A stretch of DNA of 64,000 nt. It comes from Antedon mediterranea. Its lineage: Eukaryota; Echinodermata; Crinoidea; Comatulida; Antedonidae. Both the position numbers and the translations under genes were made by a program. Positions 9,973-21,303 of the stretch are shown here, in pieces (position 1 is the stretch's first letter; each line of letters opens with the position of its first letter). The notes under the pieces were generated by a model that did no database searches, was not told where the DNA came from, and saw nothing but the letters and a program-made list of their open reading frames with translations. The stretch covers positions 39,635,304 through 39,699,303 of the forward strand of contig NC_092671.1 of NCBI RefSeq assembly GCF_964355755.1, read 5' to 3'.

Positions 9973-10172
9973 AACGACCAATTTACACGGACAAGCAGTA
10001 ACAGTAATCAGAAAAAAACGTGTAGCTTGTCCCACATAGAATATGTACCTATCCTGAGCAGAAACAGTTTGTCCACTTCGAGTTGTTTGTGTCTAAATGG
10101 TAAGAACATAGATACTATATCTGTATTATCGTTACCGCTCATCTGTGTAAATTGGCCATTATATTGTAAGGA
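9973..10172. mobile_element. Fold-back MITE family 2, copy 1
   Basis: The ends read CCAATTTACACGGACAAGC on the left and TCTGTGTAAATTGGCC on the right, which are inverted repeats, and the interior includes AGCTTGTCCCACATAGAAT. A second copy, inverted in its interior, is at 42362-42545. Two copies with matching termini support a non-autonomous DNA transposon. Confidence 0.6.
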
Positions 10173-10321
10173 TGTCATATAGCAAGTGATTAACCAGGAA
10201 TATGTTGACATATTCTATCATTGTTTAATATGTTTATATGGCCAATATAAATATTATCCACATACGACATTGTAACCAGATAATGGTTCTAGTATTTTTT
10301 GGTAGCATTTGCCGTGTCGCT

Positions 10322-13300
10322 TCACGTTACTTCGGTTAGTAAAGTTTTTTCTGTTTTTACTTGATTTCCTAAACCACCAGGCCCATCATGATTACTGAAA
10401 AACATAAAGTGTTGATAGTGTTAGTTCTATCCGTGTGCTACAAATTGCACTCCTCAATATATTCAGGGGTGCTGTAGGTGTGCTGTTTGTATTTTCGTGT
10501 GTAGAAGTTTACCAAATTTAAGCGGGTTGTAAATTGCACTCCTCAAGGGCAGTTAAGGAGTGTTTTAGGTGAGTGATCGCACTCACCTGCCTTAAAATAC
10601 AAGGCCTGGTAGTGATATCCCCCAAAATGGTCATCATGTCCATATATGGGCACTCGCATCACATTTTTTTGTTACATAAAGTTTGATAGTGTAGACAAGG
10701 CTTGTTTAAAATAGCGCATTCAATCTTCTTTGGATTTGGAACATTTTTGTATTAAAGAATAAAACAAATTGTTATTTACAAGTAGGAATAAATTGTTTTT
10801 TTTAAATTGGTAGATAATTATGCAACTCAACATGGTTGGCAAATATGAATACACAACACACAATTTATCTAAACCTCTGCCTACACTATCAAACTAGTTT
10901 GACAAAAAAAGTGTGATGTGCCCAAATATTGTAGTGATATGCTTGAATATGGCAGTGATATGACATCATGTTCAGATATGGGCATTTTTTTTTCAAGTTT
11001 GATAATGTAGACAGAGCTTAACACTCTGAAAAAAATAAAATAGTTGTAGCAAACATTCTCACCTTGATAAACTTCCAATTTTACTGGATGACGATGTGAA
11101 CCTGACGACCGTTGAGGATGGCATAGATTGCGCTTTATTTACCAGCGAATTTACTTTAGACACAGTCTTTAAGTTGAGTTTAATAGCCTGCTCATCCTCT
11201 ACTTTAGTTGCATTATTTAATTTGATTGAGGCTAACTGTATTGAATTGTTCATCGTCTTAATAGTGTTGTTACTATTAGTACTACTAATGGTTTGTTTAC
11301 AATCTGCTGTGATATCCGTATTTTGGGAAGTTTTTACAGCCGCCGGTATCGGATAGTTCAATTGTAAAACGGTAGCAGCTGGTGCAGTGGAATGCCCTTG
11401 GGACGCTAATATTGGACCTGAACAAAATTTAAAAACAGAAATTTTTTTTATAAAAATTACAAAATAATATGATAAATCTAATAAAAAAAAAATAATTGTG
11501 AAACATAGTTTTATATTTGAAAATAAAAAGTAGAAAAAAAAAGAGAATGTTGGAAAATTAGAATTTAAAAACAGCAAAATAGTAGTAAGCATAACATAAC
11601 ACAGTTTTGAACATAACGTTAACATTTTCTTATTTTCAGATGATCATGATGTTTTGTTTGTTATACAAGCATCCAAAAAGAAAAAAACAACTTACCTCGT
11701 CCTGTTACTTCAACAACAGGTTCAAGTGTCACTATACTATTGTTTTTATTGTCAGATTCATTTGTAGTATTTTGTGAACTGTCTGCAGGCTGCACAAGTA
11801 ATGGCAACTGTTCTACAACCGGCACAGATGGTGAATTCACAAAAGTACTAGGTTCAAGCGTAAACTTAGATGTTGGCAGAGTTGAGAAACACGCATTCAT
11901 ACTCGTTGAAGTTGGACTGCCAACGTCAACTTCAATAGTTTGTGATTCAACGTCCGTAATCGGTTTCTCTTTCAAAGAGGTTTCCGCGATCTCGTCAAAC
12001 GTTTCCATGTCTGAGAGTATTTGCTGAGGTGGCTTACTGGATGTTTGTGTCAGGAAATTTGTTAATAAATTGTCTTCCAAAACAGATTGTTTTGGTGTTT
12101 CTACATTGAGTGTTGCTTCCATAGGAGGCGGTGTCTTTGGTCTGTAGTGAGGCCTAGAATAGAATACAAAATATTAATATAATAAAGTTATCTATTTTTA
12201 AATATGAATTTAGAAAACTTAGCAGATTGTTTTGAGTTTTGCCGCTCTTATTTATAATAATATATTAATTTATAATTTTATCACAAACTTTGTACAAAGA
12301 AAAGAAAAATAAATTAGCAGTATTCACCATTTACATGCGGAGGGAAAAACTTAAATACTTAAGAACTTCTATTTAAATTAATAACATTTAAGGAAAATCC
12401 TCAGGTGGCATACCTAATATTAAAGTGAAATACCTTGACAATTCTAGAAGTAATATTTGCTAAAAGAATAATTTATGACTGATTGGCAAATAGGACCACT
12501 GATTACTTACATTCTGCTAGCTCGTATATCTGCAATTATTCTGTCTAAAGGTGGAAGACTGTCATTTGTGGATGGCCAAGTACTTGATTGTGACGAACCC
12601 CTATACCGTCCTCTACTATCATCAAGTGATTGAGTGCTTAATGACACAGAATTTTGCCATGACGACGACGATTGTTTATTTTCAGGGTTAAAAACAGAAG
12701 TGTCTAATTTGTAAAGTTCATTATCAACTCCTGTATGTGCTCTATCAAGCACAATTCTAAAGGAAAACAAAAGACAGTAAAAAAGTCAAATTATTAATAA
12801 ATATTTATTTTATATAAAATTTATTTAAAAGTGCCTCCAAATATTGAAAGAATTAAATCAAGGCAATACAAAATAAAATGAAAAATGCACATTTCTCTAT
12901 TTCTCAAGTTAAATTAAATTGAAGATAGTATTTTGAATTCCGGTGAAATCCTAAAACTAAAGTTTCACTGAGTTAGGTTGTACAACTTACCTTCCTCCCC
13001 TGCCTATTCTTCTTCTGGCAAAGCCTATACATTTTCTAGATTCTTTGACTTTTAAAGAGGTACAACAATAACGATAGCGTTTGTCCGATATGTCTTTAAT
13101 ATGTTGATTTGACCATGGCCAGCCGCATACAAAACGTGAATGAGGCTGAAACAAATAAAACAGAATAAATGAACCTTCTTTCCATGACAATTGATTCTGT
13201 GTTTACAAATCATAAACCCTTGGCTTGTATATATACAATATTAATTTATAAATCAGGCACAGAACAATTCTAATTCGCACGGTGTTATATTGAAATTGAA

Positions 13301-14516
13301 TTAATTAATTTGAAACAATAAAGATGAGGAAGTGGAGCTGTGGCTTGGTGGTTATGATGCTTGGCTACCAATCTAAGGGTCCTGGGTTCAAGTCCTGTCA
13401 TATGTCAGGGTTTTTTTCTCATGACAATTTACAACTCCACTCCCAAAGATGTAGATGTAGAGCATCTTGTGTATATGTTTGTCTTGTGAAATTATTAAAT
13501 AGTTTATCCATCCTGTAATTGGCGGGTTACTCGCTGTTGGATGAGTATGAAATAATAATTTTTTAAAAAAAAGTCTGTGAGAGATCCCAACCCAGATTTG
13601 AACCCACCCCGAGTCCTAACCATTAGAGCACTGGGGCTTTTGTGGTATTGTTCAAATTCAATTGGATAGCGATCCTTTGTGGTACTGCGGAACACCATAA
13701 TTAATTAATGTTATTTTCAAAATAAAAAGCACAATGTACTTAAAAATCAAAATAATATATATAATAGATATGCTACAACTGCACTTATCAAAACATATTC
13801 AATATTAAGTTTATCACAAGCCTTACCGCGTGATAATTGCATCCTTTCCGCCGTCTGAATGCGAAGGTACCGTCAGGATCATTCTCTTCTTCCTGATCAG
13901 ATATTGATTGCACTGGAGAGATATCTTCATCAGATAGTCGGTAATCATGGAATCGCGGATCAAGTTCATTATACAGATTCTTGCGTTGTCTTTGCTTGTC
14001 CGTACTCACTTTATGTTTTCGTTTCTTGTATTCTCGTTTCTTTCGTACAGCTTCTTCCTAAAAAGACGAATCAGTAACAAATTTTATAGCACCTTGGAGG
14101 GCGGGGGAATTCTATGCAATAGCCGTAGCTTATGTAGAGAACCCAGCTGTCTAATAGCAGCTCCCACATGAGGGCGTGGTTGCGGAATAGTCCATTATAG
14201 TCAGTTTCCAAAAATATCATAGGAACTTTAACTTTTCGTATCCAAGTCCTCCCTCTGAAGATTATGGGCTATTGCCGGTTTATCCAGGTAAGCTAGGCAC
14301 CAAAAAGACAACAGTGGCTAATGTTATTTTATGTTAAATAAATTATATCCAATAAAATAAACTGCAATAATTTGATACAAAATGTGACATACGGTGTGGC
14401 TCCATGATTTGTAGTGATTTCCATTAGGTATAACAGGTATACTATATGAAGGTTGTTTCTTGGCTAATTCCTCACATTCACGTAATAATTCACCGCTATA
14501 GTCCTGAGTATGGTAG
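10322..14516 (-). CDS. EPC1: EPC exons 7-13: conserved FARRRxGRGGR block and C-terminal EPcC region
   Basis: Exons 7-9 carry a Lys/Arg-rich segment, an acidic serine patch (DYRLSDEDISPVQSISDQEE), EENDPDGTFAFRRRKGC and GWPWSNQ...RYRYC...CIGFARRRIGRGGR, all conserved with vertebrates. Exons 10-12 are Ser/Thr/Asn-rich and mostly disordered; PHYRPKTPPP at the exon 10/11 junction matches the vertebrate HFRPRTP. Exon 13 (73 nt) codes for the last 24 residues. If exon 12 were not spliced, a TGA at 11059-11061 would end the protein two codons after the junction; the good donor (TCAAG|GTGAGA) and the homologous last exon favour splicing. Confidence 0.88.
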
Positions 14517-17500
14517 CTACAAAAACAAACATTTATTAGAATTTCCCTGTTAATAGTTTTAATTATGTAATTTATGTTCTCTGTTTAATGTTAAAACTTC
14601 CATCAATCATTTCTTTCAAATGTTATTATTATGTACTTATGCCTAAGATTAACATCTTACCGTTTTTCAAACACTTCTATTGTTAAATGAAGCTTTTCTT
14701 TCTTGTATTTTTCTCTTCTTTTTACCATTTCCAGTAAAGTTCTGAAAAAAACAACAACAAATATTTCAAATATATAAATAAAAGGAAAAGACGTAATGCA
14801 TTGGCAACATTAAAAATCCAAGTTCAAGAAAGTTGTAAAAATTTAAGTTGTAAAAATTAAAAATGTAACAAAAGGCACAGGAATTAAAGTTAAAGGTATG
14901 TTTATATCGGGAAAAAGTTGATGTGTTTTCTTTTTCTTTCTCAATGACACGATCAAAAAACAATATAATGATCTTACACAGCTCTATTTAAATCTCTTCT
15001 TAGTTTTAACATTTTCTCATAAGATACTTCATCATTTTTACGATTCTTTCTTGTTTGCATTTTCTCCGTCCTCCTCCTGAATGCCACATAGGGATTGCTC
15101 GTTGTTGAACCATCTCGCTTTTCTTGTTTCACAGTGGGAATTAAAGAATGTCCCTGAATTGATAAAAACAAACGAACATTTGAATTTTGAATTTGTTATT
15201 CATATACTGGGTAAACCTCTTCAGTCAAAGACTGGTCTCCTAGAGGGCCCAGTTATGATCATTGGCTGTGCGTGTACTAGTACACCAGGGGAACACCCTA
15301 CTCGTCTCGAAAGATGTACTGTGTTCTTTAAAGTGCACATGCGCTAGATGTGTACACTGGACCTGCAGTTTATAGTCTTATCCGAGAAGGCTCGTTCTAC
15401 ATAACTATGGAGTGAGTGAGCCTCGAACTCTTGGCACCTAAACTTGATAAGCACATGTAAGCAAATTATTGTATGGTTTTCACAGAGTACAGAGACAATG
15501 TCATAATTTTATCAATAAAAATACAAATACAAGATTGCTACGTTGCAAGATGTAGGTAACTAATATGATTGTAATACTCACTATACTTAGCCGTTTATTC
15601 AACCAATAATCATACACCGCAATAATTAGATCATCATCTTCCTTCAAAAGTAGTTTTGCCTCTTTTAAGTTTACAACCTATTAAAACAAAGATATAATAT
15701 TTATGAATTTATTTGCTATGGTAAAATTATGTTACTTTGTATATCATAGTATTTTATATAGGGTGGCCTAAGAAATCCTTCTATATGTTTTTATTAATTT
15801 TTAGACGGCAATTAAATGATATGATTCTATAAATTACAATAGCCTTACTCAGTTGAGATTCATATATTTTATGGCCTGTCGCTCTCGTTTTTAATTGCTC
15901 TTTTAAAAAAATTTATTTTATGGATTACTTTTATTTTATATGAAGCGAAGAGGCTTTATGTATTATGCGCTTAAAAGTCCAAATTTATTATCATTATCTT
16001 TTAAATAGAACACTGGTTTAATTTCCGAAAGTTTGTTTTTAAATTTATGCAAACTATTTGTTTTGAATTTCATCCTGTAATACATTCAATCTAATACATT
16101 GAATGTATGCCTACCGTTTGTCCACTGCCTTTCTCTAGTCTATCCATCATTTCTTCAAACTGACGAGAAGTGATATCAAAAGTTTTGGCTTGTTTCTTCA
16201 CCCATTCATCATCATCTGAATCTATATCATAGTCTGGTGTTTCTTGTTCCATTCCCAATGCTATTTACAAAGAATTTGCATTCAGTTTAAAAAGAACTAT
16301 TCAAAACAATTAGATATATTTATACATTGTTACCATGCAATATTTCTTGAAATCCTGGTTTAATATTAATAAATAATTATTATATAAAAGTTATTATTAC
16401 CATTAAAAAGGGCTGTCTGATTTCCTAAATATATTATCAACAATGTCTAACGCTCCGTCGACACTATAAAACTATGCGACAAAAAAATGTGATGTGCCCA
16501 TATATGGACATGATGATGAGGTTTACGAAATACTGTGATGAAAATTTCGGATCATCTTCGCTGCCACATTGGTAGAAGTGGTAGACTGATACTCGATACT
16601 CAAATTCGTTTCTCCCAGCTGGGATTAAAAAATTTAACGACGACTTTAAGAGGTAACTATCATAATAACAATAATAATAATATAATATATAATTAATAAT
16701 GAAATATAAGACACTTTTTAAACCGTTTTGTAATGATCTGTATTTTTAACTTAAATATTTATGAACTGTAATTTTACGATGTACTATCTTAATCATTGTG
16801 TATTTTTATATTGTTATTCTACATTTTATACTTTATTTTTATATGATATTTTTATACGATATTTTTATGTGATAAGTGAGAAAATGCAATTTCCAGTTTA
16901 TTTGGACAATAAAAGTTATCTGTATCTGTATTTTTATGATGATGTCCTATATCACTACCATATTTGGGCACATCACACCTTTTTTTGTCAACAAACTAGT
17001 TTGATAGTGTAGACAGAGCTTTAGAAATGAACACTTACTCTGTACATGGATGTATTGCCTTGGCTGCTTAAATGTGCCATCATACACTTGTTCATAGTTT
17101 TCTTTATTGATGAATTTACAATCTGGAGTTGGAATGACTAGGTGGTTTGCGGAACCATACACCTGTTGTGCTGAGATAGCTCTTTGTAAATGATGTTCCT
17201 GGTAAGACAAATAAAGAAGATTGGAAAACAATAGTATTAGTTAAGAAGAGAATTAATCATGCCAACCTAGAGTATGAAGGTTGCAGAGGCCATATTTATG
17301 AAAAGTACTCTATTTTGTGGTAGGCCGAGAGTAGCCTACTTTAGTGTCGTACACAACATTGTCATTTATATGGGTTTTTCCCAGTTTAGTTCAAACATGC
17401 TCAGAAAATATATAATTTGTAATAAAATTAAAACAAAGACAAAAAAGCATAAAAAATGTAAATAAATTGCATCAATCAAGAAAATAACTATTTTTATTTT

Positions 17501-18359
17501 ACACAACAATATGCAATTTTTTTATTAATATCATAAATTAAAATCTTTCATAAAAAAATCCACATGTACTTTACAATCATATCATAGAGAAATTAGATTA
17601 TTAATATTATTTTTTATATTTTAACAAATGTTATTTTCTGGTATAATGTACAAATTAAAACAAATACTCCACATGTGTTGTAAACATTTATTTTGTGTAC
17701 TTCCGCATTGCGCCCTCTAGAGGCAGTAGTAAACAACATTATTATGGGATGTACAATTCAAATCAAATAATTATCATCAAAATATTCATGGAAATTCAAT
17801 GTATCGGTATACATACATTCACTAAAAATATATATAATAAAACAAATAAAAACTCAATGATAATTTAGTGCACCAATTAATTCGAAATGACTATAATTGA
17901 CCCGCGAATTCGGTGGTTTCCAATTCTTCTTCGAGCGCCATTTCAAATCACGTGACCCGCCCTTAATTTTACTGTTTGTGCAAGTTTACCTATTGTTTCA
18001 TACTGGAAAATAATTAATTTAGGTTTCAGTTTCAATCACAACATATTTTGAAAAGGAGTCTTGCATTAGAAACCGATCATATTGTCTAAAATGATAAATC
18101 AGTTTGTACTCCCGCCAAAAACAGCTGTCCATCAAAACAAAATGGCCGCCCAATATTATTACGTATGCATAAATTATCCAGGTATTTTAGGTAAAAATCA
18201 ACTTACCGATTCTTCCTCCTTTTCCATCCCAGATGGCATTTGGGGAACTGCTCGATTAATTGCCGAAAAATCGGGTAAATCTGGTAGCTCCTCAGATTTG
18301 TATATAGGCATGGGTTTTGAGGCGTCCAGGGCACGAGCCCTGAACGATAGTTTGCTCAT
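10322..18359 (-). CDS. EPC1: Enhancer of polycomb homologue, complete, 13 coding exons
   Basis: Exons, 5' to 3': 18359-18207, 17198-17039, 16260-16115, 15677-15582, 15153-14978, 14741-14661, 14516-14393, 14057-13827, 13145-12991, 12756-12511, 12153-11696, 11417-11063, 10394-10322. All junctions are GT/AG, and the sum is 2454 nt (817 aa plus stop). The start MSKLSFRARALDASKP and segments such as HHLQRAISAQQVYG, VKQEKRDGS, NDPDGTFAFRR and CIGFARRRIGRGGR match the recalled human EPC1/EPC2 sequence; the short last exon ends in LLTEVT, like the vertebrate AMEVT terminus. Human EPC1 is of similar length (about 836 aa). EPC is the scaffold of the NuA4/TIP60 acetyltransferase: its EPcA region holds the KAT5-ING-MEAF6 core on nucleosomes. 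It is nuclear. An invertebrate single gene would be co-orthologous to EPC1 and EPC2. Confidence 0.95.
10434..10607. repeat. Dispersed 173-bp repeat, copy 1
   Basis: It starts GTGCTACAAATTGCACTCCT, passes GTGTAGAAGTTTACCAAATT and ends with AGTGATCGCACTCACCT...AAGGCCTG. A second copy is at 29291-29463. It contains the internal short repeat AAATTGCACTCCTCAA. It lies in EPC intron 12, directly next to a MITE fragment. Class unknown. Confidence 0.7.
10609..10703. mobile_element. MITE family 1, copy 3 (right half only)
   Basis: GTCATCATGTCCATATATGG to GTTTGATAGTGTAGACAAGG. The left half is missing, and the fragment abuts the dispersed 173-bp repeat. Confidence 0.75.
10871..11020. mobile_element. 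MITE family 1, copy 4
   Basis: Full-length: CTCTGCCTACACTATCAAAC to TTTGATAATGTAGACAGAGC. It lies in EPC intron 12, 42 bp from the exon 12 donor. Confidence 0.82.
13326..13510 (+). repeat. tRNA-derived SINE remnant
   Basis: The tRNA-like head contains an A-box-like TGGCTTGGTGG and a B box GGTTCAAGTCC (13385-13395). The T stem pairs badly and the acceptor ends do not match, so it is not a functional tRNA. It lies in EPC intron 8. Confidence 0.6.
13570..13665 (-). repeat. Second tRNA-derived SINE remnant, opposite orientation
   Basis: On the - strand GCCCCAGTGCTCTAATGGTT is followed by GGGTTCAAATCTGGG (B-box-like). It faces the SINE at 13326-13510 in the same intron and differs from it in sequence. 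Confidence 0.55.
14080..14315. repeat. Probable interspersed repeat in EPC intron 7
   Basis: This stretch is GC-richer than its surroundings (GGAGGGCGGGGGAATTC, CCCACATGAGGGCGTGG) and without coding potential. It is a probable inserted repeat, but I found no second copy in the window. Confidence 0.3.
14661..18359 (-). CDS. EPC1: EPC exons 1-6: EPcA domain
   Basis: Residues 1-270 approximately. Exon 1 gives MSKLSFRARALDASKP and EELPDLPDF, exon 2 the EHHLQRAISAQQVYG block, and exon 3 an acidic DYDIDSDDEW segment and QFEEMMDRLEKGSGQ. Exon 4 gives LKEAKLLLKEDDDLI and exon 5 SLIPTVKQEKRDG plus YVAFRRRTEKMQTRKNRKND. Exon 6 is the helical LEMVKRREKYKKEKLHL. In family structures this region winds along the acetyltransferase core and contacts the nucleosome through its basic stretch, which is intact here. 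Confidence 0.93.
15190..15470. repeat. Probable interspersed repeat in EPC intron 4
   Basis: A GC-richer block including GAACACCCTACTCGTCTCG, GTGCACATGCGC and CCGAGAAGGCTCGTTCTAC. It resembles SINE-like repeats; there is no second full copy in the window, so the class is uncertain. Confidence 0.35.
16447..17024. mobile_element. MITE family 1, copy 5, split by an insertion
   Basis: The left half (16447-16518, GTCGACACTATAAAACT to GGACATGATGATG) and right half (16936-17024, ATGATGATGTCCTATATCAC to TAGTGTAGACAGAGCTTTAG) rejoin into one standard MITE when the insert and one copy of ATGATGATG are removed. It lies in EPC intron 2. Confidence 0.8.
16519..16935 (+). mobile_element. Retroelement fragment nested in the MITE, 9-bp target duplication
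   Basis: The insert is flanked by ATGATGATG at 16510-16518 and 16936-16944. It starts with an open frame ending KYCDENFGSSSLPHW then stop (16528-16578), compatible with the C-terminus of a LINE ORF2, and ends with AATAAAAG and a TATCTG-rich tail. A 5'-truncated LINE copy is the simplest reading. Confidence 0.55.
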
Positions 18360-18559
18360 GATGGATCCAATGAGCACGCGCTACTCTCTCGTGACCCCGT
18401 AAGATTCAGACGGGAATGTCTTTAATTCCCGTCTTTAACCGAATTTCCTTCGGCAAATGGTAGCGAAATTTGAGAAATAATGTTATTTACTTCATGATTG
18501 TACTACAAGTGTTCTATCACTATTAGTAAAATCCTTGAAAAACGATTTTGAAAATGTTC

Positions 18560-18600
18560 GATCCCTTCATTTCGACCAAAAAATATGGCGGACACAATTC
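18560..18600. promoter_or_regulatory. YY1-like motif upstream of EPC
   Basis: AAATATGGCGGAC (18581-18593) fits the YY1-type consensus AANATGGCGGC, often found just downstream of housekeeping start sites. It lies about 220 bp upstream of the EPC start codon (18359) in a CG-containing stretch. A similar AAAATGGCCGCC is in EPC intron 1 (about 18140-18150). The transcription start is unproven. Confidence 0.35.
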
Positions 18601-19780
18601 TCCACAATACCACGATCCTTTGCGGCAGTAACCTCCCAGTTGCGCGCGCAGCTCTTTTATTGCCTTTATAAAAACGATGAATAGAGATCGAATGCATGAA
18701 TACCAACCACAAAATTTGAGCGGGTGCTGAACTTTTATTGAATTTTTAAGTATCGAACACATTGTAATGAAACAATCATTAATCCCTGCATTAATGTGTT
18801 GTTTTAGAAATATTTTGCTATTATAAATTATTTTGTATTATTTATGATTAGCCTGATGGTGTTGTTTTGATTATTATACCTCTTTGTTTTTTATTTTATT
18901 GTCCACTCATCAGTAAAGTTAGACGGAACATTAAAAACGTACGTAATTAGTTCCAAATAATAAATCATTCATAAATATTAAATATAAATTTTTTTTATAC
19001 AATATTATTATTATTAGTATTATTATTATTTAGGGCAAGGCAGCAGTTTAGTTTAAAACTTTTATAATTTTTTTATATTTTCAGGAAGTTTAGTCTACTA
19101 AATAAAACTTATTTTTGGCCTAAAAAAGAGAACACTGAATAATGAATATACCACGCCCACCTCCCACGTGACCCTCAAAATAAAATTTGTCATTAGGGCT
19201 TTAATATAACGATATAGACCTATTGTACATGTGTGTTGATGGGAGCATGTACACAAAATTACTTTTTTCAATTTTTTTTTTCACTTTCAACTTGGTTTTG
19301 ATCAAAATTACTTCATGGAGATTTTATCCTGCAACTGTCGCTCTTCCTTGAAAAGTTGGTACTTACTACATTTTTTCCAAACTCAAAATTGAAAGGACAT
19401 GAAATCTGACTGAAAGAACTTATTTTTTATTATTTAAATCATTAATAAATATTACTTCTCTTTACAACTTTATCTAACATTGTCATAAACTGCGAACTGT
19501 GCAATTACCTTTATGTAAATTTTAAGAAAATGCATTTTATAAAAAATTGAATCATCGCATTGAGTGAAGGCAACACCTTCTTGATCAAGGCTATAATAAA
19601 AATAGGCGGAGGACTAGGTAAAGTAAACAAATGCAGTGGGACCAAGAAAAAAACATTCTTGTGGATGCTAGCCATCAGTAGCTAGTACGGTCCGAGCTAC
19701 GGCACTTATTCTAGCAACTTTTTAGTTCGCTAGAATCTTACTTTACAGAAGGGCGACTGGTTTTGTATCCAGTAAATGTT

Positions 19781-20018
19781 GACAGCCTTCCAAACCCCAT
19801 GATTTAGATATACTGTAATGATAGCCTTCCGAACCCCAGGATTTATATACTGTTATGATAGCCTTCCAAACCCAAGATTTAGATATACTGTAATGATAGT
19901 CTTCCAAACCCCAGGATTTAGATATACTGCAATGATAGGCCTTCCAAACCCCAGGATTTAGATATTAGATATACTGCAATGATAGCCTTCCAAACCCCAG
20001 GATTTAGATACTGCAATG
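19781..20018. repeat. Minisatellite, about 39-bp unit, six copies
   Basis: The unit is GATAGCCTTCCAAACCCCAG plus GATTTAGATATACTGTAAT. Copies differ by small deletions, and one has an extra TTAGATA. Confidence 0.85.
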
Positions 20019-20999
20019 CTATTCATACAGCAACATCAATTAAAATGTAAAGTAAAGTTTCTTCTTAGGCACATCCCTTTTTTTCTAAAAAAGGTTCTGC
20101 CTCCATTAAAAATAATAAATTGTCTTTATACATCTATATCAAATATATTTATATTTTACTTAAATTACATTGTTTTTTTAACATTAGTATTAAATAAAGT
20201 ATATAACCCAAAATTAACTTAGATTTTCAACATAATTTTTGTTTTTTATCACAAAGAATTTTCATATAACCACGATTATAATATACTTGTATAAGGACTT
20301 ATCGTGGATTCATATTCCTGAATACATTATGCCTAACAGATTAAAATGTTTTTAATTAAATACAATTTCAGTTAAAATATTATACACAACACATTCTCTT
20401 AATATCAACCACCACTGTGGAACAACCTGGCAACCTTATCAAAGAATCATTGTTTAAAAAAAATTATTTTTTTTTTGTATTTATATCACAATTCACTGTA
20501 TAAATAATTTCTCAAGAAAAATATTAACAAACTGGATTTCCAACATAATTAAAATATTCTATACTAAAATTATGGATGTGTCACCATTATTAGAAATATG
20601 TACAGGTAAAACATATATAGATTTTACACCCATTGTTACTATAGTAAATTTCTTGAATCCTGAACAAAACTAAAAATATAAAATCAATTAAATCCGCCAA
20701 TATACATAAATAATAAGATTTATCTACAGAGCAAAATATATAACACAATATATATATATATATATATAACTTTTAACAAATAACTATTTCTTTTCATAAT
20801 AAAGTGCTTTGAAAAGTGTCAATTTAAATTTAATCAGTTAATAAAACAGTTCCCTCCACCCCAATCATTAATTTTTAACATGAAAGTGTAAATTCAGGAA
20901 TAAACGCTTCAACTTTAGTAAAAGAGTTAAAAAATAGATAAAAATCTAATAACAATAATTGTCATTGTTAGAAACAATAATAAACTAGAGTAAAAGGTA

Positions 21000-21130
21000 A
21001 AGGTGAGTCCCATGTACATTCTGAATGTAAAGGAACGAGCCGTGTGGAGCATTGTCTAGTTCCTTTCTACGACTAGTATTTTTCAACCAGGTACTCATTT
21101 ACAGCTGAGTGGACTCTGAGTTGTTCTTAT
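21000..21130. repeat. Probable interspersed repeat downstream of MBD5/6
   Basis: It contains CAGGTACTCATTTACAGCTG and GTGGACTCTGAGTTG, a phrase typical of dispersed invertebrate repeats. No second copy is in the window, so the class is uncertain. Confidence 0.35.
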
Positions 21131-21303
21131 CAGGAACTATATAATATAGTAAATTATATAATTTGTATAATAAAAATGCTGAAAAATAATGTGTTAATGA
21201 TAAAGCCAAGAAAATTTGGTAAAAAAATATTTAAGTGGTAAAAACTTGGTGATGTGCATCAAACCAAACAAGTTAAAGAAACGTTTATTTATCACTAAAT
21301 GTT

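Larger units (their letters stand above)
7929..10321. other. 3' flank / 3' UTR side of the EPC gene, repeat-bearing
   Basis: It contains two copies of the main MITE family (8878-9018, 9582-9730) and one copy of a second fold-back family (9973-10172). A frame at 8401-8607 (+) has no ATG start, no homology that I know and no splice support. No other gene is seen. Confidence 0.5.
18601..21303. other. Intergenic region between EPC and MBD5/6 (includes MBD5/6 3' UTR)
   Basis: No gene is seen. It contains the 39-bp tandem array (19781-20018), a TA dinucleotide run (about 20748-20768) and a candidate interspersed repeat (21000-21130). GATAAATAAAC on the - strand (about 21281-21291) gives an AATAAA only some 15 bp after the MBD5/6 stop; the true polyadenylation site may lie further down. 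Confidence 0.5.

Noticed and set aside
11059-11062. TGA as the end of the EPC protein
   Set aside because: A good donor precedes it, and the exon at 10394-10322 continues in phase to the conserved EVT terminus.
13330-13400. Functional tRNA gene
   Set aside because: A- and B-box-like motifs exist, but the T stem and acceptor stem do not pair. A SINE head is the better explanation.
18082-18402. 106-codon + strand frame
   Set aside because: It is the complement of EPC exon 1 and its flanks, whose minus-strand translation matches EPC exactly.
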